A stretch of DNA of 33,335 nucleotides, from assembly GCA_033791445.1 (NCBI GenBank), contig JASJGS010000191.1:1-33335 (forward strand), read 5' to 3'. The notes beneath the pieces are model-generated. The model was given only the letters and a program-made list of their open reading frames with translations. It was not told where the DNA came from and ran no database searches. Positions 7,342-16,463 of the stretch are shown piece by piece (the first letter of the stretch is position 1; each line of letters opens with the position of its first letter). The DNA is from JANTGF01 sp033791445. GTDB lineage: Bacteria; Bacteroidota; Bacteroidia; Bacteroidales; VadinHA17. The position numbers and the translations under genes are program-made.

Positions 7342-8093
7342 ATTTCAACTAACGAACCTGTTGGAATCCAGCCTTCTTTCCCATCACTCAATTTAATTCT
7401 TGTCCAATCACCAACACTTTCCTTCACATTTACCTTCGTCCCCTCGTGAATAAGAAAAAGATCAGTCCCACTTTCATCGGGTGAACTTTCAACAGTTACG
7501 GATGGAGTCAGAATCAAAGCAGTTCCCGGATGCAAGACTCCTTTCCGGTGATTCATTGAAAAAACAAACGATGATACCGTCAGGTACACTAGTAATACGT
7601 TAATCCAAAAAGAAAGTTTCTTTATTCCATAAGTTCTTGTATATAAATAAAGCGAAAGGAAAATCAACAACAGAATAAAGGAAGCCAAACTTATTATCGC
7701 CCATGCATTTCCGGAAAACATATTCACTAGTGATTTATGCCATTGAGGTATAAAAAATTCAGGAACTGTTTCAATTTTATCAACTACAAAGCTCCTCGCA
7801 ATATCAAGGTTGTAATTTATATCTTCATTTCCTGGATCCAATAACCTCGCCCTCTCATAATTGAGAATAGCATACGTAATTTTGTGTGACTTGAAATATG
7901 CGTTCCCCAAATTATAATACAACTCTGGAGCTTCATAACCTTGAGCCACTATTTTTTCATAGGTATTAATAGCATCCTCAAACCTATCCTCAGAATAATA
8001 TTCATTACCCAGCTTGAGAGAATCTTCAAGACTTTGACCATTCCCTGCTTGATATATAAAGAGAAATACGATTAATATTGTCAAATTCCTCAT
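7338..8093 (-). CDS. batE: BatE: TPR and SH3-domain membrane protein
   Basis: A 251-residue protein with a signal peptide (to about residue 20), TPR repeats at about 23-105 (EYYSEDRFEDAINTYEKIV; ELYYNLGNAYFKSHKITYAI), two transmembrane helices at about 130-151 and 161-180, and a C-terminal bacterial SH3 domain at about 193-249 (KVNVKESVGDWTRIKLSDGKEGWI). This domain order is that of BatE, originally described in the Bacteroides fragilis aerotolerance operon. It probably scaffolds the vWA proteins BatA/BatB at the periplasmic face. It starts 6 bp after batD and overlaps the following lipoprotein gene by 4 bp. Confidence 0.92.
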   Translation of the reverse strand: MRNLTILIVFLFIYQAGNGQSLEDSLKLGNEYYSEDRFEDAINTYEKIVAQGYEAPELYYNLGNAYFKSHKITYAILNYERARLLDPGNEDINYNLDIARSFVVDKIETVPEFFIPQWHKSLVNMFSGNAWAIISLASFILLLIFLSLYLYTRTYGIKKLSFWINVLLVYLTVSSFVFSMNHRKGVLHPGTALILTPSVTVESSPDESGTDLFLIHEGTKVNVKESVGDWTRIKLSDGKEGWIPTGSLVEI

Positions 8094-8099
8094 CGTATA

Positions 8100-9905
8100 T
8101 TATTTTATTTCCTGTTCCATTTTTGTAATCATTTTGACCGCCTGACCATATATCTCTTCCATACCTCCAGAAACCGCACTGGGTGAATACTGAGCATATT
8201 CACATTGATCAAGTAGTTTAACAAAGGCCTCAATCGTTTCATTTGGAGTATCTCTTTCTTTCAATTTAACTAAAACATTTTCTCTTGAAAGGGATGAAAC
8301 AGGAATTCCTAGTTTATCACTCAGGTACCCCCAAAGGGCTTTTAGTACCGCCTCATAGAACTGCTCCTGCTGACCAGACTTCATTTGAGTTGCTGCCAGC
8401 TTTAATCGCTTTCTGGCATACTTATTCGCTTTTCTGTTCTTTAGTAATTCAACATTTGCCTGCTCTTTTATTTTTTTCCTTCGGAAGAAATAAATCACCA
8501 GGAAGATTAAGGTTGATATAATAAAAACACCAAAATACCATAATGAGCCCCAAATAGTTTCCCCAACCTGGCTAAGCTTCACCATGCCAGTATTAATGAA
8601 CCTAATATCTTTTCCAATAAAACGAATATCCTCCTTTGTGGGAGATGCAACAACCGTTGTAGATTCATTGTTCTCCCCTTTGTTTACCTTTATCTGATAA
8701 TTACTACTGCGCAGCGTTTTATATTGGCCTGAGGAGGGGTCGAAATAATAAAATTCCGCTGGTGCAATACGATAATCACCGGCAAACCGTGGGATCATAA
8801 GGTATTCAAAAGTTCGACTACCAGAAGTGCCCGACAATGAAGTTTTCAAATTAGAACTCGTTTTCGGATCATAGGTTTCGAAGTCAAGAGGATAATCAAT
8901 ATTAGGAGGGCTTATCAACTTCAGGTTTCCTGTACCAGAAACCACCAACTTCAATGTGATCGCATCATTTACCTTCACTTCATTCTTGTCAATAGAAGCT
9001 GATAATTTAAAATTCCCAACTGCCCCTTTAAAACCTACTGGAGCTCCAACTGGAAGCGGTTTTACCTTAATTTTAACCTCAGAACTTTTAATGGGTTTTC
9101 GAATTGTCTGGTAGGAGTCGAAAAAATCATCAAAAAAGCTCCTTGATTGTTGTGAAGACTTCTGTTGAACCAGGCATTCGATTTCAACCGGGTCAATCAC
9201 CAACTCACCATTCATCTGTGGATAAAGAATTACTTTTGAAATAACACCTGTTCCATAAATTTGACCATTAATATTCTCCCGTTCCAGAGATCGCAATGGA
9301 GGAGTCTCAATATCCTCTTTTAAAAAACCGTCAAAAGAAGGAAATTTCACATCTTCAAAACCAGACAAATTCACTTTTGAATAAATCTTTATAGTAGCTG
9401 TTATGTGATCTCCCTGGTAAACTTCCTTCTTATCAACAATCACTCTGGCAAATAAATCATCATTCCCAATGGCTCCCTGGCTAACAGAACCTTGCCCGGA
9501 AGAAGACTGTTGTGCAGCTGCCTGGTTGCCCTTTACAACGTCAATAGTAAATTCTTTTGACTGAAAACTCTTTTTCCCAACTTGCACAGTAGCAGAAGGA
9601 ATTTGAAATTTTCCTTCCTGAGCTGCCTGAAGTATATAGGTATATGTATAGGAAACAGATCTCTCTAGTTTTCCATTTATAATTGATGTACTCTGACTAT
9701 AAGAGGTGCTTGGCCCCATCAAGACCTGAAAATCAGATAGATCTGGCTGCATAAACTGATCAGCCTTTACATTTAAGGTATATGTTAAACGAAACTGTTC
9801 TCCTGTTGAAACCACTTTGGGAGCCGATGCCGAAAATTGAGTATCCTGGGCCAGCAACCAGGCAGGAAATAAGATTAGTAATATAAAAAAGGCTGTTTTT
9901 CTCAT
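8100..9905 (-). CDS. batD: BatD: large periplasmic membrane-anchored protein
   Basis: A 601-residue protein of the BatD/oxygen-tolerance family. I chose ATG 9905, which begins a clean signal peptide (MRKTAFFILLILFPAWLLAQ), over an upstream in-frame TTG at 9929 that would overlap batC. The periplasmic part holds repeated beta-sandwich modules (KKEVYQGDHITATIKIYSKV; KNEVKVNDAITLKLVVSG), a Ser/Gln-rich linker near 130-145, and a transmembrane helix at about 454-474, then a basic cytosolic tail with a helical domain of roughly 115 residues. The gene sits 17 bp after batC and 6 bp before batE. Its role is taken from the family: an envelope partner of BatA/BatB with no known enzymatic activity. Confidence 0.93.
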   Translation of the reverse strand: MRKTAFFILLILFPAWLLAQDTQFSASAPKVVSTGEQFRLTYTLNVKADQFMQPDLSDFQVLMGPSTSYSQSTSIINGKLERSVSYTYTYILQAAQEGKFQIPSATVQVGKKSFQSKEFTIDVVKGNQAAAQQSSSGQGSVSQGAIGNDDLFARVIVDKKEVYQGDHITATIKIYSKVNLSGFEDVKFPSFDGFLKEDIETPPLRSLERENINGQIYGTGVISKVILYPQMNGELVIDPVEIECLVQQKSSQQSRSFFDDFFDSYQTIRKPIKSSEVKIKVKPLPVGAPVGFKGAVGNFKLSASIDKNEVKVNDAITLKLVVSGTGNLKLISPPNIDYPLDFETYDPKTSSNLKTSLSGTSGSRTFEYLMIPRFAGDYRIAPAEFYYFDPSSGQYKTLRSSNYQIKVNKGENNESTTVVASPTKEDIRFIGKDIRFINTGMVKLSQVGETIWGSLWYFGVFIISTLIFLVIYFFRRKKIKEQANVELLKNRKANKYARKRLKLAATQMKSGQQEQFYEAVLKALWGYLSDKLGIPVSSLSRENVLVKLKERDTPNETIEAFVKLLDQCEYAQYSPSAVSGGMEEIYGQAVKMITKMEQEIK

Positions 9906-9922
9906 TCTTCTATAAATACTTG

Positions 9923-10642
9923 CTACCAATTTGTAGTTGACTTAACTCTTGCCTGGCTGGCCTTTGCTTTTTTAACCTTATCCTGGATATCTTTTTCCTG
10001 ATTCTGAAGAGCTTGCAAAATTCTAGTAGCATCTTCCTTAGAAATTTGATTTGGTTGTTGCTGCTGATCCTGTTTATTTTGGTCCTTGTTTTGATCCTTT
10101 TGATCTTTCTTATTCTGGTCTTGCTGATCTTTATTTTGCTGGTCTTTATTATCCTTGTTGTCTTTGTCTTGATCCTTGTTATCCTGATTCTGCTGCTGTT
10201 CTTGCTCTTGTTGCTTTAACTTATCCTGAGCAAAGGCTAGATTATATTTGGTTTCCAGATCATCAGGATTATTTCTTAATGCGTCTTTATAAGCCTCAAT
10301 ACTCTCCTCCAATTTACTTGACTGGAGCATGGAATTACCCAAATTGTGATACATATACCCTTTTCCAATCTTATCTATTTCATCTTCTGAAAGCTGCTCG
10401 AATTGTTTGGCAGCTTCGTCATACTTCTCCTGCTTATAAAGTGCATCCCCAACATTAAAAGAGGCTTTGTAGGGAGCTTTGGTAACTTCAAGAGCTTTCC
10501 GATACGATAGTTCAGATTTTTCAAAATTTTCCTTGGCAAATTCTTTATTTCCCGCCCGGATATACTTCTTATCATTTTGGCCATATAGGCCAACATTAAT
10601 AAAAATCAATAAACCAATAATCAATAAATTTCTTTGTTTCAT
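9923..10642 (-). CDS. batC: BatC: periplasmic TPR protein with Gln/Asp/Lys-rich region
   Basis: A 239-residue exported TPR protein. ATG 10642 begins a good signal peptide (MKQRNLLIIGLLIFINVGLYGQ) and lies 4 bp after the batB stop; a TTG at 10660 would need overlap with batB. Three TPR units occupy about 25-140 (AGNKEFAKENFEKSELSYRK; YMYHNLGNSMLQSSKLEESI). Residues about 143-200 are a low-complexity tract of Gln, Asp, Lys and Asn, followed by a conserved helix (ISKEDATRILQALQNQEKDI). This organisation is typical of BatC, thought to bind BatB. The low-complexity tract produces repetitive DNA at about 10050-10215 that should not be taken for a separate repeat element. Confidence 0.92.
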   Translation of the reverse strand: MKQRNLLIIGLLIFINVGLYGQNDKKYIRAGNKEFAKENFEKSELSYRKALEVTKAPYKASFNVGDALYKQEKYDEAAKQFEQLSEDEIDKIGKGYMYHNLGNSMLQSSKLEESIEAYKDALRNNPDDLETKYNLAFAQDKLKQQEQEQQQNQDNKDQDKDNKDNKDQQNKDQQDQNKKDQKDQNKDQNKQDQQQQPNQISKEDATRILQALQNQEKDIQDKVKKAKASQARVKSTTNW

Positions 10643-10646
10643 ATTG

Positions 10647-11687
10647 CTATTTATTTTCAACTTTAAACAATCTGATATGTTTCAAACGTCTGTTTTTTCT
10701 GTCCAGTATAAGATATTCAATAATAATTAAAAGTAATGCCAAAGCAGCCGGATATTGAAACATATCCTGATACTCTGAGTATACCTTCGCTTCAATCTCT
10801 TTTTTTTCTAATTGATTTATATCTTCAAAAAGTGCATTCAAACCCAAACGGGTATTGTTTGCTCTAATATACTTTCCACCACCTTCTGCTGCAATCTGCT
10901 GGAGCATTTGCTCATTAAGTTTACTTATAACTACATTACCATCCTTATCCTTTAAGAAATCCTGTTGACCAGAGCCTGAGGATAAAGGAAGGGGTGATCC
11001 CTTATCTAAACCCACCCCGATGGTATAGATTTTTATTCCATTTGAAGCAGCTTCACCTGCTATAGCTATAGCGTCGTCTTCATGATTCTCACCATCTGTA
11101 ATTATTATTAATACCCTGCTCATATCTTCCTGCTGAGTAAATGACTTAATTGCAAGTTGAATGGCCGAACCAATAGCTGTTCCCTGAACTGGGACTATAC
11201 CCGTTGAAATAGAAGATAGAAACATTTTTGCTGAAGCATAATCGTTTGTTATTGGAATCTGCGTATAGGCCTGTCCAGCAAATACAATTAAACCAATACG
11301 ATCATTTACCAGCCGTTCTACCAGTTTAGAGATTGATTGCTTTGCTTTCTCAAGCCTATTCGGTTGGATATCCTGCGCCAACATAGAATTCGAAACATCC
11401 AGTGCAATAACAATTTCTATCCCCTTTCGCTTCACCTCCTGCAACTTTGTTCCAAACTGAGGTCGTGCTACTGCAAGGATTAAGAAAACTAGTGCAGTTA
11501 CATAAAGTAGAAATTTTACAATGGGTCTGGAATAGGACAAATCAGGCATGAGATCTCTAAGAATATCTGGATCCCCAAACTGCTTCAACCTTCTTCTTGT
11601 AAGTCCTCTTCCAAGCCTAAAAATCAAGAGCAGAACTGGTACCAAAAATAATAGGTACAAATATTCCGTATTGGCAAACCTAAACAT
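10647..11687 (-). CDS. batB: BatB: membrane von Willebrand factor A protein
   Basis: A 346-residue protein with N-terminal membrane helices (about 8-25 and 57-75), a periplasmic vWA domain and a C-terminal helix near 313-330. The metal-ion-dependent adhesion site is intact: DVSNS at 97-101 plus the downstream Thr/Asp loop (VLIITDGENHEDD). Aerotolerance proteins BatA and BatB are vWA paralogues that form membrane assemblies with BatC-E; their client is unknown. It follows batA after 59 bp and precedes batC by 4 bp. Confidence 0.95.
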   Translation of the reverse strand: MFRFANTEYLYLLFLVPVLLLIFRLGRGLTRRRLKQFGDPDILRDLMPDLSYSRPIVKFLLYVTALVFLILAVARPQFGTKLQEVKRKGIEIVIALDVSNSMLAQDIQPNRLEKAKQSISKLVERLVNDRIGLIVFAGQAYTQIPITNDYASAKMFLSSISTGIVPVQGTAIGSAIQLAIKSFTQQEDMSRVLIIITDGENHEDDAIAIAGEAASNGIKIYTIGVGLDKGSPLPLSSGSGQQDFLKDKDGNVVISKLNEQMLQQIAAEGGGKYIRANNTRLGLNALFEDINQLEKKEIEAKVYSEYQDMFQYPAALALLLIIIEYLILDRKNRRLKHIRLFKVENK

Positions 11688-11746
11688 CTATTTTTCCTGG
11701 TTTTATTCTAAACTTTATTAAAACTACTTTCTTATTCAATTCAATT

Positions 11747-12739
11747 TTAGGGCAATGATCTGAAAACTGTTGTTCTCAATAATCCCTCTCCAAGCAAAAA
11801 TATCAAAGCAAATAATGCAAATATTAAATATTCCTCTTCTCTTTTGCTAATTTCCTTAACATCAATCTTTGACTTTTCAAGTTGATCAATTTGCCCATAA
11901 ATTTCCTTCAGCGTTCTATTATTGGTTGCCCTGAAGTATTTTCCATCTGTTACCTCAGCCACCTGCTGCAATACTTCTTCATCTATTTTAACTTCCATAT
12001 TCCTATATTGAATGCCCATGGGGGTATTTACCGGATATGGTGCCATTCCCAAAGTTCCCACTCCAACCGTGTATACCCTGATTCCAAAAGTTTTTGCAAT
12101 CTCAGCCGCTGTTATGGGGGCGATCTCACCCTTATTATTTACTCCATCTGTAAGCAATATTATTACCTTACTAATTGCCTTACTATCTTTCAGGCGACTT
12201 ACTGAGGTTGCCAACCCATTACCAATAGCTGTTCCATCTTCGATCATACCACTTTTGATATCTCTGAACATATTTATTAAAACAGCATGATCACTCGTAA
12301 GCGGACATTGTGTAAAACTTTCGCCGCTAAAAACGACTAAACCAATACGGTCATTTGGTCTCCCTGAAATAAACTCAATAGCAACATCTTTCGATGCATC
12401 AAGCCTATCAGGCTGAAAATCACGAGCTAGCATACTACTCGATATATCCAAAGCAATAATTATATCTATGCCCTCAGTTGTAACATTTCTCCAATGTTTT
12501 GTAGATTGGGGTCGGGCCAACACAACAATGATGAGTGCTATAGCAAGGAGCCTTAATACAAAAAGTATATGCCTAAGATATAACCTGATAGATTTTCTTC
12601 CTTTCTGAAATCCCTTTAAAGAAGAAAACTGTAGACTTGGCTTAGATTCTTTCTCTTTAAGAATGTACCAGACAATTACCGGAAGCAAAAGTAGCAACAG
12701 GTATAACAAATTCGGTGACTGAAATACTAGATCTTTCAT
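11747..12739 (-). CDS. batA: BatA: membrane von Willebrand factor A protein
   Basis: A 330-residue vWA protein with an N-terminal helix (about 10-27), a second at about 57-75, the vWA domain with intact MIDAS (DISSS at 98-102 and ILLTDGVNNKGE), and a C-terminal helix near 307-325. It is paralogous to BatB next door, sharing ALARPQ/ARPQ-type junctions and the MLA-DFQP/MLAQDIQP stretch after the MIDAS. In the Bacteroides fragilis bat locus this is the first of the named genes. Its ATG overlaps the stop of the upstream BatD-like gene by 4 bp, indicating coupled translation. Confidence 0.95.
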   Translation of the reverse strand: MKDLVFQSPNLLYLLLLLLPVIVWYILKEKESKPSLQFSSLKGFQKGRKSIRLYLRHILFVLRLLAIALIIVVLARPQSTKHWRNVTTEGIDIIIALDISSSMLARDFQPDRLDASKDVAIEFISGRPNDRIGLVVFSGESFTQCPLTSDHAVLINMFRDIKSGMIEDGTAIGNGLATSVSRLKDSKAISKVIILLTDGVNNKGEIAPITAAEIAKTFGIRVYTVGVGTLGMAPYPVNTPMGIQYRNMEVKIDEEVLQQVAEVTDGKYFRATNNRTLKEIYGQIDQLEKSKIDVKEISKREEEYLIFALFALIFLLGEGLLRTTVFRSLP

Positions 12740-13782
12740 TTTATTTCGCTGGTACTCAAATTTTCTTTCAAATTCTTATTCGGTTTATTTTCATCAAGAT
12801 TCTCCTCACCAGAGCTTCCCTCATCTTCATCCTGCTCGATGACCTTATCAACTGGTTTGGTTTCATTAATAAAAATATATGCATCGAGTAAGCATGTTTC
12901 ATTATCCTGAGGCATGGGTTTCATTTTAGCAAACTTAACCAGGTCAGAAAGTGTTAAAATTTCCTTAAGCTTTGCATATAAACGATTGTCGTTGAAACCT
13001 GATTTTCTGACCTCCTCCAAAATTTCTTCACTTGTTTGTTCCAGGGCATGAACATCAAACCTACCTTCCAGATATATCCTTAATATTTCTGTAATCCGGG
13101 TAAAATATACTTTTACCCTGTTATTTTGCCACAGTTTCTCGCCTTTCAACTTATCCAGTTCTCTAAGTGCTACGATATGTGCTGGTTCATCTGGTTTTTT
13201 GGGAACAATTCCCTTTCTTTTTCGTCTATATTTACGAATAAACCGAACTAGAAAAAAGATTATTGCTATAGCCAGCAAAGCTACCAACACATAAGGTAGG
13301 ACCTCAGCCAAGGTAATTGGTTCACCATAAGGCATCTTTATATCAAAAATAGCCTGGGCAGTATCTAAAGGCATGGTCAGGACAAGAAGATAGGCCGGGT
13401 CGGATAGAACATCAATCATATCGTCTCCAGACTGATATGATATTTTTTGTTCTGGAATCTCATAAAACCCACTGTCAAAAGAGGTTATAAGATAATCTTG
13501 TCTTACCTGGATAAATTCATCATCGATTTCTAAAGTATCCCTATCAATAGTATTGATTACCTCAATTTTATCAATTATTGTATCATTAAATACCGGAAAC
13601 GAGATTTTTGCTTGAAGGGGTTGAGCTACATCAATTCTAAATAAAACCTGATCTCCAATAAGTATTGTGTCCCTTTCAATGACTGACCGAACCTGTACTT
13701 CTTGTGCGATTCCTGGATGCAAGCTAAGGCATAGAAAAAGGGCAATAAAAGATAAATAGTATTTTATTTTTTCTGAATTCAT
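12736..13782 (-). CDS. BatD-like / DUF4381-like membrane protein of the bat operon
   Basis: A 348-residue protein with a signal peptide (1-26), a periplasmic beta-rich domain of about 125 residues that resembles one BatD module (RDTILIGDQVLFRIDV), a transmembrane helix at about 160-180, a very basic stretch (RKYRRKRKG) and a cytosolic helical domain (about 200-300) like that at the end of BatD. The last 35 residues are acidic and low in complexity. Proteins of this layout, between the DUF58 and BatA genes, are a regular part of Bacteroidota MoxR/Bat loci. No catalytic motif is seen. It starts 33 bp after the DUF58 gene stop and overlaps batA by 4 bp. Confidence 0.82.
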   Translation of the reverse strand: MNSEKIKYYLSFIALFLCLSLHPGIAQEVQVRSVIERDTILIGDQVLFRIDVAQPLQAKISFPVFNDTIIDKIEVINTIDRDTLEIDDEFIQVRQDYLITSFDSGFYEIPEQKISYQSGDDMIDVLSDPAYLLVLTMPLDTAQAIFDIKMPYGEPITLAEVLPYVLVALLAIAIIFFLVRFIRKYRRKRKGIVPKKPDEPAHIVALRELDKLKGEKLWQNNRVKVYFTRITEILRIYLEGRFDVHALEQTSEEILEEVRKSGFNDNRLYAKLKEILTLSDLVKFAKMKPMPQDNETCLLDAYIFINETKPVDKVIEQDEDEGSSGEENLDENKPNKNLKENLSTSEIK

Positions 13783-13815
13783 TGAGTGTAAAACAGTATC
13801 CTTTAATGAAGCAAC

Positions 13816-14679
13816 TTACCTGCTCTTAAACAATTTTATTATAGGTTTCACATAATCCTCTTCTGTGCTGATGGATACATTATCCACACCGCTTCTCTTA
13901 AACACCTCAGAAACAAACTTATCCTGATTCTGCCACCATTCATGGTAGTTCTTTCTTGATGAGCCAACTGATGTATCCACCCACATCTCTTTCCCAGTTT
14001 CTGCATCTTTTAACCGAATAAATCCTACTTGAGGCAGTTCTGTTTCCCTATGATCGAAAATCTTTAGGGCAACAACATCGTGCTTATTGTTAGCTATTTT
14101 AAGAGCATCTTCAAAATCTGAACATATAAAATCAGATAATACAAAAGCTGTACACCTTTTCTTAATGGCATTTGTCAGATAACGCAATGGTTCAATAAGG
14201 TTTGTCTCAGGACTTTCTGGTTTAAAATTTATTAATTCTCTAATAATATGAAGAATATGCTTCTTTCCCTTTTTGGGTGGAATAAATTTTTCAACTTTAT
14301 TACTGAAGAAAACCACCCCAATCTTATCACTATTTTGTATGGCAGAAAAAGCCAATACAGCTGAGATTTCAGTAATCATGTTTTTCTTTAACATATTCCG
14401 CGATCCAAAAACACTTGATCCACTTACGTCAACCAGCAACATTACGGTTAACTCACGCTCTTCTTCAAAAACTTTCACATAGGGATGACTATACCTCGCT
14501 GTCACATTCCAGTCAATATTTCGAATGTCATCCCCATATTGATACTCCCTAACCTCACTGAAAGCCATACCTCTGCCCTTAAAAGCACTGTGGTACTCTC
14601 CAGCAAAGATATTCTTTGAGAGTCCTCTGGTCTTAATTTCAATAGTTCTAACTTTCTTCAGTAATTCACTCGTCTCCAT
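13816..14679 (-). CDS. DUF58 protein of the MoxR/Bat locus
   Basis: A 287-residue soluble DUF58-family protein. The family signature is plain: FSEVREYQYGDDIRNIDWNV at 40-59, then TARYSHPYVKVFEEERE, and a vWA-like MIDAS (DVSGS at 84-88). Such proteins are regularly encoded beside MoxR AAA+ ATPases, and the pair is thought to act as a chaperone or metal-insertion module. There are no membrane helices, so it is cytosolic. It lies 38 bp after the small exported protein and 33 bp before the BatD-like gene. Confidence 0.93.
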   Translation of the reverse strand: METSELLKKVRTIEIKTRGLSKNIFAGEYHSAFKGRGMAFSEVREYQYGDDIRNIDWNVTARYSHPYVKVFEEERELTVMLLVDVSGSSVFGSRNMLKKNMITEISAVLAFSAIQNSDKIGVVFFSNKVEKFIPPKKGKKHILHIIRELINFKPESPETNLIEPLRYLTNAIKKRCTAFVLSDFICSDFEDALKIANNKHDVVALKIFDHRETELPQVGFIRLKDAETGKEMWVDTSVGSSRKNYHEWWQNQDKFVSEVFKRSGVDNVSISTEEDYVKPIIKLFKSR

Positions 14680-14717
14680 ATTCTATTGTTCACACCGTGG
14701 TTCGAAAATCTTATCAA

Positions 14718-15131
14718 TTATTGCTGAATTTTTGTAACTACAGTAAAAAACCAATCCTCTTTTTCAAGTTGTTTAGTCATTTGATTTTCGCCATCATTAA
14801 ATGTCCAAAGTGTATCATTTAGCTGCTCATACTTCGTATTTAACTGGTCAATCACTTTGTCTAGCAAACTATAACTGCACATTCTTTTAACATACCGGCA
14901 TGTGTTGCTATCAGACAAAAACAATAAAATAGTCTGAGTTCCCAGAAAATCCTCATATTTCAAATAATTATATGACTTATTAACATTTGTTGTATTCAAG
15001 ATGTATTCAGGATATGTACGACTCATTAAGATTTTTATAGAATCTGACCGCATTCCTACTACATCTTGTGCCAAAACCAGATTGGGAAGACAAAATGCAA
15101 TTAGAAGCTGTATGAATAATATTCTGACCAT
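14718..15131 (-). CDS. Small exported protein of unknown function inserted between moxR and DUF58 genes
   Basis: I do not recognise a named family. From ATG 15131 (137 aa) it begins with a good signal peptide (MVRILFIQLLIAFCLPNLVLAQ); ATG 15161, 1 nt after the moxR stop region, would add ten residues and is an alternative set by operon spacing. The mature part has a Tyr-rich segment (NKSYNYLKYEDF), GTQTILLFLSDSNTCRYVKR with a second Cys five residues on, and a C-terminal WFFTVVTKI strand. The layout (short helix-strand, two Cys) resembles small exported proteins scattered through Bacteroidota. Its position inside the moxR-DUF58 pair, which is usually adjacent, makes it a candidate Bat-associated factor. 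Confidence 0.75.
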   Translation of the reverse strand: MVRILFIQLLIAFCLPNLVLAQDVVGMRSDSIKILMSRTYPEYILNTTNVNKSYNYLKYEDFLGTQTILLFLSDSNTCRYVKRMCSYSLLDKVIDQLNTKYEQLNDTLWTFNDGENQMTKQLEKEDWFFTVVTKIQQ

Positions 15132-15162
15132 ATCTTTACTAACATCCAAAAAGTGTTCCATT

Positions 15163-16158
15163 TTATGGAACTTCAATAGTATCTAGTATTTCTGAGATAA
15201 TGTCTTCGGATGTAATATTCTCAGCTTCAGCCTCATAAGTTAATCCAATCCGATGGCGCATTACATCTCTACATATTTGACGTACATCTTCTGGAACAAC
15301 ATAGCCTCTTCGCTTAATAAATGCAAATGCTTTGGCCGCCAAAGCTAAATTGATACTGGCACGTGGCGAGCCACCATAAGAAATCAGATTACTAAATTTG
15401 CTCAGCCCATAATCTTCAGGATTCCTTGTTGAAAAAACAATATCAAGTATATACCTCTCAATTTTCTCATCCATATAAACTTCCCGTACAGTATTTCTAG
15501 CTCTGACAATGTCCTCAGGTTTCAAAATTTTATTTGGAGTAGGGAAAGTCATAGCAAGGTTTTCACGTATGATATACTTTTCCTCTTCCTTAGTCGGATA
15601 ACCAATTACAACTTTCAACATAAACCTGTCAATCTGGGCTTCAGGTAGAGGATACGTACCCTCCTGTTCGATTGGATTCTGCGTTGCTAAAACAAGAAAG
15701 GGTTCCTCCAATGGATAAGTCTCTGTACCAATGGTTACCTGCCTCTCCTGCATAGCTTCAAGCAAAGCACTTTGAACCTTTGCCGGAGAACGGTTTATTT
15801 CATCAGACAAAATAAAATTTGCAAAGATGGGTCCCTTTTTAACAATAAATTCTTCTTTTTTCTGACTATAAATCAGTGTTCCTAATAAGTCAGCTGGAAG
15901 CAAATCAGGTGTAAACTGAATCCTGCTAAACTTAGCATCTATAGTGTCGGCCAGTGTCTTAATTGCCAAAGTTTTTGCAAGGCCCGGTAAGCCTTCAAGT
16001 AATATATGGCCGTTAGATAGTAGTCCTATGAGCAAACTATCTAAAAGGTGTTTTTGTCCAATAATTACTTTGTTCATTTCAAGATTCACAATATCAACAA
16101 ACGAGCTTTCCTTTTCTATTCGCTCATTTAACTCTTTAATATCCACCTGATTATTCAT
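15163..16158 (-). CDS. moxR: MoxR-family AAA+ ATPase
   Basis: A 331-residue AAA+ ATPase, first gene of the ten-gene bat operon. Walker A is GLPGLAKT at 56-63, Walker B with the DE pair is LSDEINR at 117-123, sensor 1 is LATQNPIEQEGTYPLPEAQ, and the C-terminal lid carries the GGSPRASINLALAAKAFA motif typical of MoxR proteins. MoxR ATPases work with vWA proteins (here DUF58, BatA, BatB) in maturation of protein or metal complexes; the client here is unknown. It is preceded by 305 bp without genes that must contain the operon promoter. Confidence 0.95.
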   Translation of the reverse strand: MNNQVDIKELNERIEKESSFVDIVNLEMNKVIIGQKHLLDSLLIGLLSNGHILLEGLPGLAKTLAIKTLADTIDAKFSRIQFTPDLLPADLLGTLIYSQKKEEFIVKKGPIFANFILSDEINRSPAKVQSALLEAMQERQVTIGTETYPLEEPFLVLATQNPIEQEGTYPLPEAQIDRFMLKVVIGYPTKEEEKYIIRENLAMTFPTPNKILKPEDIVRARNTVREVYMDEKIERYILDIVFSTRNPEDYGLSKFSNLISYGGSPRASINLALAAKAFAFIKRRGYVVPEDVRQICRDVMRHRIGLTYEAEAENITSEDIISEILDTIEVP

Positions 16159-16463
16159 AATTGATTAACATTTATCATTGTTTAAAAAACAGTTTACAAA
16201 GCTGCAAAATTTATCGCATAAAACCATTGCAATTCTTGATTGTTCACTCAGTCGAAATTATGAATGCAAATTTCACAAATAATTCAATAATCAGCTGTTA
16301 AAAAATGTTAATAATATTCGCAAAAGCAGACTCAGATGCGGACTTTAATTCCCTTTCCGGAATGTAAATAGAACCATCAAATAGATACTTGAAAAAGGAA
16401 CAGAAATAACACATGTGATTAGTCCACTATTTTTTAATAATTTTATAACCAAAATAATAAACT
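16159..16463. other. Divergent intergenic region, moxR-bat operon and truA
   Basis: The 305 bp hold no gene I can support. The region must contain the start sites of both the bat operon (minus) and truA (plus), but I find no complete TTTG-N19-TAnnTTTG match on either strand. The best minus-strand -7 is TAAATTTT at about 16206-16213, without a spaced -33. A short ATTCC-N6-GGAAT palindrome lies near 16349-16364. Confidence 0.4.

Noticed and set aside
9906..9929. Upstream TTG start that would lengthen BatD
   Set aside because: It overlaps the batC stop and places charged residues before a complete signal peptide that begins at ATG 9905.
10050..10215. Repetitive DNA that looks like a short tandem or CRISPR-like array
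   Set aside because: It encodes the Gln/Asp/Lys/Asn-rich tract of BatC; there are no regular spacers or conserved repeat units.
10013..10458. Plus-strand Leu/Ile- and Asp/Tyr-rich frames opposite batC
   Set aside because: These are antisense readings of the BatC low-complexity tract and TPR region, with no start signals.
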